Of a stretch of DNA of 64,000 nt, positions 36,695 through 49,022 are shown piece after piece (the stretch's first letter is position 1; each line of letters opens with the position of its first letter). Source of the DNA: Jackrogersella multiformis. Taxonomy: Eukaryota; Ascomycota; Sordariomycetes; Xylariales; Hypoxylaceae. The stretch is taken from NCBI GenBank assembly GCA_902806575.1, contig CADCXD010000005.1, positions 3,348,001 through 3,412,000 on the forward strand, in the 5' to 3' direction. The notes under the pieces were generated by a model. It was not told the DNA's origin and ran no database searches. It was given only the letters and a program-made list of their open reading frames with translations. Position numbers and translations under genes: made by a program.

Positions 36695-37667
36695 ATGGGC
36701 GACTCGTTCTCACCTATTCCCGTCGTCGTGTGCGGCAAAGCCGAAATTGTTGGGAGGCCGGTCGTGGATGGTCTGAAGCCAAAGTACGATGGTGAGTGAG
36801 AGGCAAACGTGAGATTAATAAATAAAGAACAGGAGAGGACGACGATCCTCCGGACTTTTTCACAGCCAGCCACTCCGCCTATTCACAGCCGTTTCATCTA
36901 TCCGCCTTCGCAATTAATTCCCACATATATATATATATACTTACGTCCTAATTCGGAATCGCAGTGATCCTATTCTGCCTTGGCAGCCAACCCACCGCCG
37001 CCGAGGTGCCTTATCGTGAGTGAAGCACCGCAAATCCGTGTCTCGAATATCATCACCATCCTCGCTATCCCATCGTCTGCCCTCGCCCAAACTAAGCCAT
37101 TGGAGAATTGAATTCGTACCTGTCTGGCAAGAGGAATTCGTACCTGCATCTCCTCCCATCCTACCCATACTGTCCTACCCTCCCCCTCTCCCATCCCCAT
37201 CTTCCCCAACGCCGTAAAACTAACCCCCTCCCCGCAGTCCTCCGTGGCACAGCGCCCCCAGCGCAGAGCAGCTACATCGGGTCGGGCTCGTACGGCACGC
37301 CGCCGGTAGCGGTGATCATGGGAGCGGCCTGGGACGCGGCGGACGTGGCGCTGGTGAAGACCGCGATCCAGGACGTAGGACTGCCGGCGGGCGCCGCGCC
37401 CGTGGTCCTGCGCAACGACACTAGCATCCCGGTGCCGCCGCCGCCCGCCCCCGAGTACGCCGACCAGCTGATCCGGCGCATGCACCAGACCCTCGACAAG
37501 CTGGTGGCCGGGGAGAAGCTCGACGGGCCCGAGGAGGGCATCGTGGTATGTGTTTTATCGTCCCCGGGCAGTCCTTTGTCTATTTTCTTTTTTTCTAGGT
37601 CCTCGCGGGGGCGGAGAATCTTGGGTTGACAGCTGGTGGGATTTATGAGTCGGCATTTGCTGACTGA
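36695..37667 (+). CDS. Unrecognised small protein (174 aa)
   Basis: Four-exon model: 36695-36791, 36965-37015, 37238-37545 and 37599-37667, all phases consistent. The first two exons read as alternating strand and loop (IPVVVCGKAEIVG ... YDVILFCLG), like the first strands of an alpha/beta fold. A 222-nt intron 2 carries only non-coding sequence. Exon 3 contains AVIMGAAWDAADVALVKTAIQDVGLP, a Pro-rich loop, and an amphipathic helix (ADQLIRRMHQTLDKLVAGEKL). The last exon ends the protein at VLAGAENLGLTAGGIYESAFAD; its intron lacks a clear branch site, and reading through instead would add an unrelated Ser/Phe-rich tail. I do not recognise the family. It resembles compact conserved fungal hypothetical proteins more than an enzyme with a visible active site. 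Confidence 0.6.
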
Positions 37668-38245
37668 AACATTCATAGTGGTACTAAATCGACAGATCCA
37701 AGCCTCGTTAACAAGACACTCCCACGGCCGACACTTATGCTCTTTCTACAGATGGATTCGGCAGGCTATACATTTAAAAGGCGTGGTGGAATTTGATATC
37801 ACTGGTTGACGAGCAAGAAAAAAGTCCAATCAAAGCTTTTTGTTCATTAAGGTATCTCTGGGTGCGGCGCTGTGTACATGGCCTACGTGTTGTATACAGC
37901 AAGGGAAGAAGACGAAATATGACAGGGGAGAGGAGGAAAACAAAAAAAAAATAAGTAACAGAGTGTAAATGCAACAAGCCCGCCCACCAACCATATATGG
38001 CCATCCATTCGTTCGTCTCATCTATGCTCCGTCCGACCAGATGTCCGCCCCCCAGACATCTAATGCAATGTGTCCGACGCCTCGCCTTATTCCTCGTAAT
38101 GTGTAGAAAATTGATGTAACTGGTGTATTGACCGAATCGTAAAGTGTGTGTGTGTAAACACGACTTGCAATGAAACAAGTAGTTGGGAGGACCTGGCGCG
38201 CCACCAAGATTCGCCAGACTAAAAAAAGGGGGTATCTACCAACAA
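37668..38245. other. Convergent intergenic spacer
   Basis: 3' flanks of the 174-aa gene and the DH-PH gene. It holds low-complexity A runs (about 37940) and TG runs (about 38140). No gene is seen. Confidence 0.45.
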
Positions 38246-41200
38246 TCAACCAATTACAACCTCTTGGGTAACGAGTCCGAAAATCCATCTCGCCTCCGTG
38301 ACTGACGAACACTGAAAGCACCACTTGCGTACATTACCCCCGCTGCCTCCTCCCTGAGGCACAACTCCCGCCTGTCCGCTCTCATCCTTCACTTCCTCCC
38401 ATACGTTAATGAGGACACCTCTGCTGCCTAGCTGACTAAAGCATTGGCTGCCTAATACGACATCCAGGACCACCGTGGGTTTTTGGGTATCCTTCTTCGG
38501 GATTGTCGTGACTATGATTCGCTTCTCCATGCCTTGGTACTTCCTTAGGTTCTGTCTTGTGCCTCGGTCCGGTCTTGTCACCTCGAGGAAGCAGTTGCCG
38601 TGGTCTTCCCACTTGCTAGCAGATACTAACAAATGGAGTCGAACTTTGAGGTTATTCGTCGTGAAGCTTATCTTGCTGTTGCCGCTATTTGCTACGCTGA
38701 CGGAAGGCGAGCGGGGCGGCGTAGCCGACGACGATGAGGTATATAACGATGCATCTCCGCCTCCGAAGCGGGATTGCCTGTCCACGGACGACATAGCGAT
38801 ATTGAAAGACTGATCACCACCGCCCATCAGCTTCCGCAAAAAGGATGACGCGGAGACGCCCGAAGATTGAGATTGGGATTGCGATGCGCTGCCGGCCGAT
38901 TGCGATGGAGCGCGTGCTGAGGCGCGATAACTATTCTTCCGGCCAAACCAGCTTCGGCGTTGGCTGTTGCCGTCACCCTCTGCCTCTTGGGTTTGGTATT
39001 GCCCAAAGGCCCTGACACGCGTTTCCTCTTCGAGTGCCTTATACTTTGCATTGTCCATACGGGCGCGGTGAACTGCCATATAGAGAGATTCACACTCTGG
39101 GACGGTTTGGACTCGAAAGCGGAAAAATGAGGTTTCGCACTTAACAACCTTCGCATAGAGTCTGGAATAACTTAGGACGGGAGATCGTATTTCCAAGTCG
39201 ACAACCGTACTGTTTCGTAGCATGACCAAGGGTGTGAGGTCTAGAGCGATCAGGGGTGGTTCTTCTTGTCCCGAACCGCTAGAAGATGAGTGCGATCTTC
39301 TATGAGGATACGCTTCGATCAGGCCTGGTGTTGTGACTATAGAACACAGGTCTGGCCAAAGGTCCTGCCAACGTCCGTGCTTATTATCCCAGTAAGAAAT
39401 AGATGCGACGGACTTGGTGACGTATTCCGGTTGCTTGCTTTCCGATTTAGGCAGACCCGCTTGAGAAGCCGAAACCGAGGGGGAGATGCTAGCGGTCTCC
39501 GAGATAATAGATTCAGTATGAATCTTGGTGTCTTTCTTGATACTGATAGCAGGTGTGGTATCGGGTATGTCGGCGGCTTCTAGCTCATCGTCAGATGATT
39601 CCTCAGAAACCGAGTCATCATTCTCCGATCCAGACATTGGTGATGTGGAGCCCTCAGAAGACACATCTGAGGGGTGATATTCATGCTTCAAGGGGGAAGA
39701 TGTGCGGCGCTTAAGACGTGCCGTACTCTGGTCAACCGGAGGCGAAAGTACTGGTGCTTTCTTGGCTTTAAAGGTCCGATGAACAGGGGGAGGTGGTGCC
39801 CCATCTTCGCGGAACGGGGTGCTATTCGGAGGCGATTTCTCGAATTCTAAATCCTCGTCATTGTCGAATGAGCGCGAATAGGCCTCATCTCCATCATCTG
39901 ACCTAGCGGCCGGTAATTCATGCCCGGATTTCAAATATGAATCTTGAGTTGGAGTCTTTTCGGGAGATGGAGTTGAAGCATCAGTTTGGTCGCTAGAAGT
40001 CGGCGTGGTAGGTCGACCATGTCTGTGGGGATCAAGAGGGGTAGTTGGTTCATCTGGGCCCTTAATGGGCTTGCTGGATGTTCGGGAGTGTGTAGACTTC
40101 TGGCGTGACTTGCTTTCGCCTAAGGGAATTTGACTAGCTGCTGACTTCGGTGACGGAGCTAGTGGCTGGGGCATCAACGGCGCTGGCTCGTGAATCGGGG
40201 GTGGAACTGGAGTATCTCCTAGCATATCTAGCCAGTCTAGCACTTGTCCTTCACTGTCGGTCGTTAACGATAAAAGTTCGAACCACTCGTCTTTCGAGCC
40301 CCTGATCATGACCACTAGTTCATGGTGATTATCTCCCATTCGAGCGGAAAAACGACCTCCAAGTACCGGGGCGAATAGTAGCCATGAACGTCCCCCGCTG
40401 CCAGTTTCTCTGATCAAGAGATCTCCTGGGTCGGATTTGAACACTTGATTGTCTCTGATGATGAGTTCGACTTGACATCCAAGTCGTTGGCCATTCGAAT
40501 GGTGTAAGTACAACGAGAAGGTATCTTTAGCATAGACTTGTCGGAAGCGGTCGATCTTGACATTCTCCAAAGCTTCTAACGTCCTTAAGTCTCGGGTTCG
40601 AGATGTGTCACTGGTTTTGGCGTCTTCATCCACGACCCGGGCATTTTCCTCCTTGTGCCTTCGTTTCGCCTTTTCTTGTAGTGCTTCCCACTTGGAAGCA
40701 AGAGGCTCAAATTCCCTAGTTCGTGAAACTGCTTGGTAACCCTGAATTGGTTAGCGTAATTATAGCAGAGCAACTGAGGAGACATACCTTGATGAATTTA
40801 GTTATCCACTTAATGCGGACAAGGGGGCGCTTCAGCAGATGAGCAACGTCGATACGCTCTCCGTCCTCATTAAGGATATCACCTTGCTCATTTCGAGGCA
40901 TTGCATTAATTAGAGAATCAGCATCATCGATGGATTTCGGAGCCAAGTTGACGATGATACCCTGGAAGCCGAGACGCCATACGTCTAGGTAGTTGTTGTA
41001 AATGGAATGGACCGCGTCCAGCCATCTGGGGAGTTTGCGGATATCGGAAAGCGAGGGGCATAGTCGATGGTGGTTCCTGAGGCTATCCAGCGCGATGCCC
41101 ATGTTAACAACGGCATTGTCCAGTGTATCCTCCTTGTATTTTTGTGGAGGAGAGGACCCGAAGAAATCCTTACGTATCCTACTAGTGTTGTTTACAAACT

Positions 41201-44075
41201 GTGTTAGAAGAACTGGGATCACTCCATCCACAAGAGTTTTTAGTTCCCTCTGGTAAAGATCCTCGTCGTCTTCAAATTCTAGCAGAAGTCCATCTATTGT
41301 AGCGTCTCCGAGATGGCTGGATGGTCGTCTTACACTGCGTGCCGAGCGGAGGCTTTTATTTCTGTTAGGCCCCGAAGCATCATCAGGTAACGACAGTACC
41401 GATATTAAGTCTGAGTGTTTCGTAAGTCGTCTCTTAAGACCGGATTTCGAACTCCTCTTACGGGAGAGAGCCGAGCTCCTTGTAAGCATAGTGCTCTCTG
41501 TTATAGTTGATTGCGATACTATAGAAGACAGATCCGACTGAAACGTACTACGTGATTCCTCGGATATGATCGTCGATAGTTCATGGAAGCCATTAGTAGG
41601 AGGTTTGCGTTTAGGGTTAAGAGGAGCCGGTGCATGCTGCGTCAATTCTGACGACAGCGATGAATCGTAGTCATCTGGAGATAGGCTCCTCCTCGCACCC
41701 GAAGAATGACGCCTTTCACGGCGATCATCATCGCGGTCTTGGTCGAGGTCCACAACCTCAGGACAGCTAGGATATTCCAAGGGTGGGGGGCTATGGCCAG
41801 TTGATTCTCCCCGGAATGCATCAATGAGTTTCTCTTTGAGCCCCTTCTTGCTACTACTCTTTGATGGCGTAGAAGAAAGTCTCGTAGCTCGACTCCTTTT
41901 CAGCCCAGCTGGGGTTGGAGTTGTAGTTTCGGTTCTGCTAGGCTCATCGTGGTCGGATTTCTCAGCTTCCCTTGGTTCGGCCGTTGCTTCATTCTTGCTA
42001 GCATTGGACGAATATGTGATGTCAGTAGACGAAGGCTTCGAGGGGATAGAACGCCGTATCTTGGGTTCATCTACCCATTCATCCTCTGGCTTTTGCTTCT
42101 GTTCAGGTTCAGGCACAGATGACGAATCGATAAAAGGGTCAAGTGTGTCTTTTAACCACGTCTCGATATTGGGTGGTTGGTTGACGACAGGTTTGGGATG
42201 ATCGACCTTCTCTGTGAGAATCTTCTTGCCCTCCGTCAGTGCTTTCTTCAGAACGTTGGTAGCGCCCTTGAAACTAGACTGTCTCTTGGTTTTTGGTCTC
42301 GCATTTCGTCGCTTTGAGCCTGAGGGTAGGTCGAGTTCGCTGAATGCGGAATATCCCACTGGTATATCTGCTAGGGTCTGTTGCAGATCACTGAATGGCA
42401 TGTCCGAGACTGAGTCGCTCGACCAGGATTCACTATCAGATATTTCTTCTGTCGCCATGGTACCAGGATCTGCATGACTTCTGCCAGCAGGTCTCCTAAA
42501 ATATTTTTCTTCCTTGTTAGGTTGCATTTTCGAAGTTTGTCGTTTTGGTGGTGTTGGCGTTTGAGGCTTGTCCGAGTTCCGCTCCTCTGCCACCTCTACC
42601 CGGCCTGACGGTGATGGATCCCTGTGAGTACTGGTTCCTCGAGTACTTGATACCCTGGAGGATGGCCTCGAAGAAGCTCGAACGGTAGTTGCGCCGTCTG
42701 ACTCTTGAGGGTGAGAGGATGCCTTGGCTTCATAATTCGGGATAGATGTTGGCCGTGACTTGCTTCTGTAGCCCTCATCTCGATACGCCTGCTTCCTCCT
42801 CGCCTTGATCTTGATATCATCCTCGTGCCCTCGCGCCTTTCGTGGCGCAGGCGCTTCTACAGTGTGAGTAGAGTCCGTCCTGCCACTTGCCATATCGTTG
42901 TCATTTGGGACAGGTTTAACGCGAATACCATCATCTTCATATGCTTTTGACTGTTGTGGTTTTTTCGGTTTCAAAGGTTCAACCACGAATGGAAAGGATG
43001 ATAAGTCACTTTCCGTGTCCCTCTCACTTGGCATTGGCCTCACACGAATGCCATCGTCCTCTGGTTCTTTTAGCTTCCGCGAGTTGTTCGATTTCACGGT
43101 GATACGGGCGGACGACCTTCCGCTTGCGTTATCGCTCTCATATGGAATAGGTTTGACTCGGATTCCATCCCCACTGCAAGATGACTTAGGTCGCGGCGGT
43201 ACGCTATGGCGCTTAACATGAACCTCGCTGGGGACCTCGACTTTACTAGCCCAATCTTTGACTTTGTTAGAGAAAGAAGGGTTAGCAGCCGTACGTGCCA
43301 AAAAGTCTTTCGGTAAAGGGGTACCAGTGCTCTCGTTCGGTTTAGTTTTAGGTGATCGGTTTCTCGATGGGCTCTTTTTCTTGTTCTTCATCCAATTGGT
43401 ATCACTGACAACCCGTTTCTTGGGCGGGTTTGAGAGTGAGAGTCTTAGATCTTCTTGGCTCCCCCTGCTGGATTCACCTCCGTCGGTCCTGTGTTCGCTC
43501 ACTCCTCTCGGCTGGGGTTTCTTTTGTCGGGACTTGATCCTCACTCGGTCTTCCTCAGTTACACTTTCCTCCTCCACCTGTATATTCATCTCGCTCGGTT
43601 CTGTCGGGGTAGCAAAAGGATCCGCGCTAGACATCGCTGTAGCGTTTGCTTTTTGCCATTTTTTAACCCGGTCATGAACGCCTCCCGGGGCTTGGATTCG
43701 CATGACAGCTGCCTGGCGCATCTCTTGTTTCACCATCTCCAGACTCATTCGTCTTGCGTTGGCTGCTTCCCGAGCTGCCTGTCTGTCGGCTGCGACTCGG
43801 GCTGGAGATGGCCGGCCCAAGAAGAAGTCGCCGAGAAGGGTAGGGTGTGACTTTGTGGTGGAGGATCGCGCACGCCCGGTGGACGGCGTCGCTTTGGAAG
43901 TGCCATCTTTGCTAGGTGGTGTGGCCTTCTGAACTGATGCTGTCCCCGTCGTAGCATTGGAAGCAGGTTTCTTATCAGCGGCGGCGGCGGTGGCGGTGGC
44001 AGTGGAGGTAGAACCGGACTGAGAAGTCTGAGGGCCCGACAAATCATCTTCATCGTTAGATTTCGGGGCAGTCAT
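38246..44075 (-). CDS. Large DH-PH-like protein (RhoGEF-like, 1927 aa)
   Basis: Exons are 40788-44075 and 38246-40741, joined in phase 0 across a 46-nt intron (donor GTATGT, acceptor TTCAG). Residues 1-900 are disordered, Ser/Lys/Arg-rich, and contain three copies of a DGIRVKPxP motif (303-311, 341-349, 382-390). A helical region at about 941-1135 (RELKTLVDGVIPVLLTQF ... LKRPLVRIKWITKFIKGYQ) resembles a Dbl-homology domain, including the conserved late helix with PLVRIKW. A PH-like domain follows at about 1160-1270, then a disordered linker, a second PH-like domain at about 1539-1677 (SISYWDNKHGRWQDLW start), and a C-terminal strand-rich domain at about 1787-1927. DH-PH proteins usually activate Rho GTPases at the membrane. 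The DH match is by eye and weak, so a scaffold without exchange activity is possible. Confidence 0.75.
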
Positions 44076-46707
44076 GATCTGCTACACGAGAAATGGTTAG
44101 TTTTAGCAACATTCCAGCAACCAGTCGAAATGTCTTGGTATGACATAGATGAATAACTGTGCGAATATCCACGGACTCCCCAGCGGCAGAGGGCGGTCGT
44201 GCTAATGGGCCAATGTTTGAGCGGCTTGCATGCCAAAGAAAGCAGAGCGCACCACACACCACGCATTATTTACCACATCACACCCACATCATCATACCAC
44301 ACCGCATTGGACTCTCCTAAAATACTTGAATGAAAACCATTTCCTCACCTTAGTTAATCAGGTCATGGCCCCAGGCCTCATGCTGACATTGAGAGACCAG
44401 CCCGACGTAAGCGACTTGCATGCAAGGCTCGACGTCAGTGGGAGGAAGACTCCAGTTGATAGATTATAATGTGACGACAAATCCGAAGTTGCATTTCCGT
44501 TTACGCCGTAACATAATAGGGCGCGACCGATATCTATCTCTCCCAATGTCGAAATAAAAGATTGTACAATTTTGCAAATGGCAAGTATGTATGTACGTAA
44601 GAGGTAAGTATGAGAAAATGGGAAAATAGTACGTATGTATGAATGTATTTTGTGTAGGTACAATTTACGTAGATGACAGACAAGACTCGACGTATGTAAG
44701 GTGAGAGAGAAAGATTGAAGAATCAATTGTTGCGTTGGCTGGATGATGTACCCATAGCAACCAATAGTTGGAAGTGACGGAGCTAAGACATAAACAATGG
44801 CATTACATACACTACATAGCCCTGGCCACAATCATAATCTCTTGTAACTAGGTACCTCCCAGGTAGGTAGCATGGCAGCATGGCAACCATGGATGGCACT
44901 AAAATGCATCTATGGGATCCATGGATGGCGCTAAAGTTAAGGGCTGGACCGTGTTGGGTCACTTCCATTGCTTTTTTGGTGGGTCTCCTGGTACTTAATA
45001 GGAATTTAGTGGGTTTGGTGGGGTCATAAGCTCGGCTCTGAACTTGGAACTTGCAGCTGATGATGGCATTGTCCTTGTCGTTCCCGAGACTGATCAAACC
45101 AATAAGCACGCTAGCCGCTCCTCCGTTGCCCCTCCATCCGCAAGAACTTCCTAACCTTACATCTATTGTGGTCACCTACTTCCTCATCAGCTACCTAGGT
45201 AGGTATATCAGCCATTAAGCTTTGAATATTGAAATATTTAAGTCGTGTGGCGTCCATTATTTCTACACGACGAAAACTTACAATCCATGACGAATCGTCG
45301 CATACAAAATAAGTTTGTCAACGATCAATCTATTTTCCACCGAAGACACGAGCAGGAAAGATACCTAGGTAGATAAGTTTTAATATGCCCAATCTCATAT
45401 ACCTTCAGGGATGGTTCGTATGTTAAGCTTACATACCTGTATTCTTCCAAGTTATTGATAGCTGATGGTTGTAAGATAATACCTACCTACGTCAACAACC
45501 AACTAGTATCAACATTTTATCTCTCAATCATAACATACGTCCTTTGCCTTCCAATCAGGGTTACCATACATACCGGTATGGGATGAACTTCATGCATAAG
45601 TACTTGCGTACCTACATAGTACGTACCTAGGTATGTATACCTACACGTAGTGCAGAAAATAAGGGGAGGCGGCAATTTATGTCCTACCATCCCATGATGC
45701 TAAACCTGGGTACCTGATGACCGTACGCATTCCGGCTTACGGCGATAATCATTTACGGCAGAGAGTAATATTCTTTAAATTTGAGTCAGCAAAGTTTAGA
45801 ATTTATATGATGCTGATTATTTTATCAGAGGGAACTTCGTATATCCATGGATGCTACACCTACCTAGGTAGCTATCCTTGGATTAAATGGACAACCGGGG
45901 TTCCGGTGTTGAAGCCAATAGCCGCAAACTACCTAGGTACCTACATAAATACGATATTTTCACATATGTACATTTATCAAGGCCGACGATCCCAAAAGCT
46001 AGATATAATTTAACCTGGCTAATTACAGATTCTACTCACGGTTCAGTTGTCCTAATAAGCACACCGAAAGACTCTTCTCTCCTTAAGCTACATGGATTCT
46101 CTCGGCTATCGAAATCGACAATCTACCTACCGTAGGTAGATGATCTTAGTGGAGTTGCTATTAAGCAAGGTGGGCTGTCTGATCTAACTAGATAGCCGAC
46201 CTCAAGCTCTTGGCCATCTTGCGCATCCTACGGATTGTGAATTAAGCTATTATTACTACACTAGTGTAGGACATTCGCCTACCTATAACAGGGGAAGGTT
46301 AATAAGCATACCTAGGTACTCGAAGGGCACATAGGAAAATCTTAAGTAATACTTTTGACCATGATGCCAATATCGAGGCTATGGCCGAAACCTGTCGCAC
46401 CCCATTATATGTATGTACCCACCTAGGTAGATACCATGCTTCTTAATGACAATGCGCGCATCGATTCCAGAGATGAATCTGGCGAGACTTCAATTAGAAC
46501 CTGTAACTCATTATGATTACGAGGCTATGGCTTACCTTCTCATAGGCTATCTCTAGAAACTCCTTCTCGGCAAGTTCATAAGTAGACGATCAGTGTCCAC
46601 CTGATCAGTTTCAATCCAAAATTTCTCCTATATTCGAGTTACATATATTAAAACCATATCTATAACACGGCTCGGTACCTAGCAAACATCGCCCATCTCG
46701 TAAGGCT
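44076..46707. other. Intergenic region of 2.6 kb
   Basis: Promoter side of the DH-PH gene and 3' flank of the enoyl-CoA isomerase. It is rich in CCTAGG repeats (about 45193, 45363, 45626, 45863, 45931-45938, 46310, 46423). A short imperfect direct repeat with ATGGATGGC and CTAAA lies at about 44889-44940. No convincing gene is seen. Confidence 0.5.
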
Positions 46708-47535
46708 TCATAATTTAGCCTTATCGCCTTGCGTTTCCTTCCATTCCTGGAACCGCTTAGCTCCTTCAGCTTTCCTCTTCTTCTCCGCTGCTTTCATCGT
46801 ACCTATGCTCCCTGAGTCTTTGCTCCTGACATTCAACAAGGCCACACTCTCACGATACATTTCTTGTTTCAACATTCCGTAAACTCCGGTGGTTCCCTTC
46901 TTGACTAGTGCTCGCTGATGGATTAATTCCAGTGCCGCGTCCATCTCGCCAATAGCATCGATGAGGCCGGCTTCTAGGCTAGCCTTCGCGTCAAAGCGCT
47001 TTGCCTCGAGGACCATGTTACGGTACACGTGAGGGGCGGTCTTGATCCTGAAGATAGAGCTCATCGGTGGCGGTAGGGGTGCTCCGAATTCTAGCTCATT
47101 TACGCTTAGGTAGCCCTTGGCACCGGTGAAGACACGATAGTCGTGGTGCATAGCCAGCATGAAACCGCCGGCGAAGCCATGGCCGTTGATCAAGGCGACC
47201 GTCGGCATAGGGTAGGTCAAGAACCTTCGGTACAGCGGGTATAAGCTATCTTCGAAGAACGCTGGCAGTGACAAAGAAAGCTGCAGGTCGAGGCCATTAG
47301 AGTAGAACTTGGAAATGGCAGATGTTGTTACGACAACGCCTGGTGGGTGACTGAATTCGATGACATCGAGCGCGTTCATGAGCGCGGTGATGAAGGCAGG
47401 CGTCAGCCTATTGTCCGGCGGGGAATTCCATGTGAGGACATATACTCCCAGCTCAGGAGTTGTGCAAACAATGCCGCCCCCAGGATGCGACTTGAGAGGA
47501 GGAATTGGAATCGTGAACAGCTCGTTTGACGCCAT
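46708..47535 (-). CDS. Peroxisomal enoyl-CoA hydratase/isomerase (delta3,delta2-enoyl-CoA isomerase type)
   Basis: Single-exon protein of 275 aa in the crotonase superfamily. The oxyanion-hole segments are present: ISKFYSNGLDL (about residues 72-82) and NGHGFAGGFMLAMHHDYRVF (about 116-135). A glutamate in NELEFGAPLPPP (about 145-156) sits where isomerases of the plant/fungal ECI group carry their catalytic acid. The C-terminus is AKL, a type 1 peroxisomal targeting signal, so it should act in the matrix on unsaturated acyl-CoA during beta-oxidation. A Lys/Glu-rich helix precedes the signal. The start at MASNELF is chosen because homologs begin at about this point; an upstream ATG at 47601 would add 22 unlikely residues. 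Isomerase versus hydratase is inferred from the motif pattern only. Confidence 0.88.
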   Translation of the reverse strand: MASNELFTIPIPPLKSHPGGGIVCTTPELGVYVLTWNSPPDNRLTPAFITALMNALDVIEFSHPPGVVVTTSAISKFYSNGLDLQLSLSLPAFFEDSLYPLYRRFLTYPMPTVALINGHGFAGGFMLAMHHDYRVFTGAKGYLSVNELEFGAPLPPPMSSIFRIKTAPHVYRNMVLEAKRFDAKASLEAGLIDAIGEMDAALELIHQRALVKKGTTGVYGMLKQEMYRESVALLNVRSKDSGSIGTMKAAEKKRKAEGAKRFQEWKETQGDKAKL

Positions 47536-48707
47536 TTTTGGACTGTGATGAGAACAAGATGCTAAGTAAGTGTAAGTAAGTTTACTTGATTGTACTTCCA
47601 AACTAAATCGTTACTTCTAATTATTTTTATATTAGACCTAAGGAGAATTTAGTTCGGCTGTTCACTTTATTTACTTACTTCTAGGTATGTAGGCAAATCA
47701 ATGAGTCGCGATCGTGTGTTAAAGAATTGACCTTACTTATTAGTGGATCCTACAACAGCCGCGGTACTTCCTAATCGAGTTAACCCTCTTGGCAAGATTC
47801 CTTTCGGTACCCGCTTTTCAATCATAACGGAGCTAAGCTTTGAACGTACATACTAAGGTACTTTGCTTACTTAATACTTTCAGTCCAATGAGTCCTTACC
47901 CCTGATTACGTAATACACCAACGAAGCTCACGTCTTTCGACATTAGGTAGACTTAAAACTAATCATATTAGGTTAGGTATCTAGGATATTTCTCTCGTCG
48001 TTAGAGCGGTCTCATTTATCTTTTACACAACGGCTTTCAGCTGGAGCAACACCCAGTCTCCGGTTCTCTCCAAAAGGAAGACGTTATCAATGATACAAGG
48101 TAAAAAGGAATAATACGCCAGGATTTCTAGCCGAGCTCATGTCTAGTTCTGCGCATACAGTTTCTTATGATATCTAAGATCATTCGGGATCATTCGGACA
48201 CAGGCTGGCTAACTGGATACTCATAGGTCCCATAATCCTTTACACCATCCTCGATCTAGATATGTAGCTCGATATATTTTCGAGGATATAATATAATCCC
48301 AATCCGGTTCACTTCTACCCGCTTCAACCGGGATTAGGATACTTAATCCCTCACGATACCATTGTTACACAGTACTCATCACGGGAAGAAGACTTCAACT
48401 AGCAGAAGAAACCGACATCTGGTACTTGTTTCCATTAACAACATGCTCTTGTCGGGTAGCCACGTCGTTTAGATTCTGACTAGAATTCACCATTTTTACT
48501 ACGTCGTGAATAAAGCATTTTAACCCCTTTTGTATTATCCATTTGGTTTGTTATATAATAAGATAACTGCCCGTTATTCATAAACCACAGTGTGGTCCAC
48601 CAGTTTTCAAAGAAGGTAAGAAAAGCTCTTACGCTCCGGCAATAATGTATCGCTCTTGTATATATGTATGGACCTCTTATTCATGTTATTGTAATCCTAC
48701 GTGAATC
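47536..48707. other. Spacer between the isomerase gene and retroelement B
   Basis: Upstream region of the isomerase gene. No open frame of note, and few CCTAGG copies. Nothing else is seen. Confidence 0.45.
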
Positions 48708-48712
48708 AATAT
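48708..48712. repeat. Target-site duplication, left copy (AATAT)
   Basis: AATAT precedes TGTCATACGG of element B and recurs at 55191-55195. The right copy overlaps the expected last A of the LTR, so one A has been lost or is shared. Confidence 0.65.
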
Positions 48713-49022
48713 TGTCATACGGATAGGCTCCATAAAGCAAAGTATGATCAATATATGTAAGCTGGTGAATATAAGATATATTAAAACTTATAAAACAAAG
48801 TTATTAAATAAGGTTAATTAGAAGACTTGGTTAATATATATAAGATTAAATTAATAAGATTAAGAGGGCGTTAATAACGTTTAAAGAAATATTTAAATTA
48901 TATATATATAAGTTATTACGCCTTTTTTTGTAAAAAAAAAGAAAAAATAAAAACTTTAAAACTATAAAGAATTATTATTTAAAATTAAATTATAATTTTA
49001 AGTTTTATTTACCTTTATTATA
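48713..49022 (+). repeat. 5' LTR of element B
   Basis: About 310 bp and alignable along its length with the LTRs of element A. The first 70 bases are nearly unmutated, and C and G fall away to the right. Confidence 0.85.

Noticed and set aside
36259..36713. Minus-strand frames of 84 and 85 codons opposite the start of the 174-aa gene
   Set aside because: They overlap the supported first exon and lack motifs; one includes the inverted repeat.
44358..45175. Minus-strand frames of 157 and 130 codons
   Set aside because: Rich in TGTATG/TACG repeats translated as Tyr/Leu/Ser; no conserved pattern and no plausible start context.
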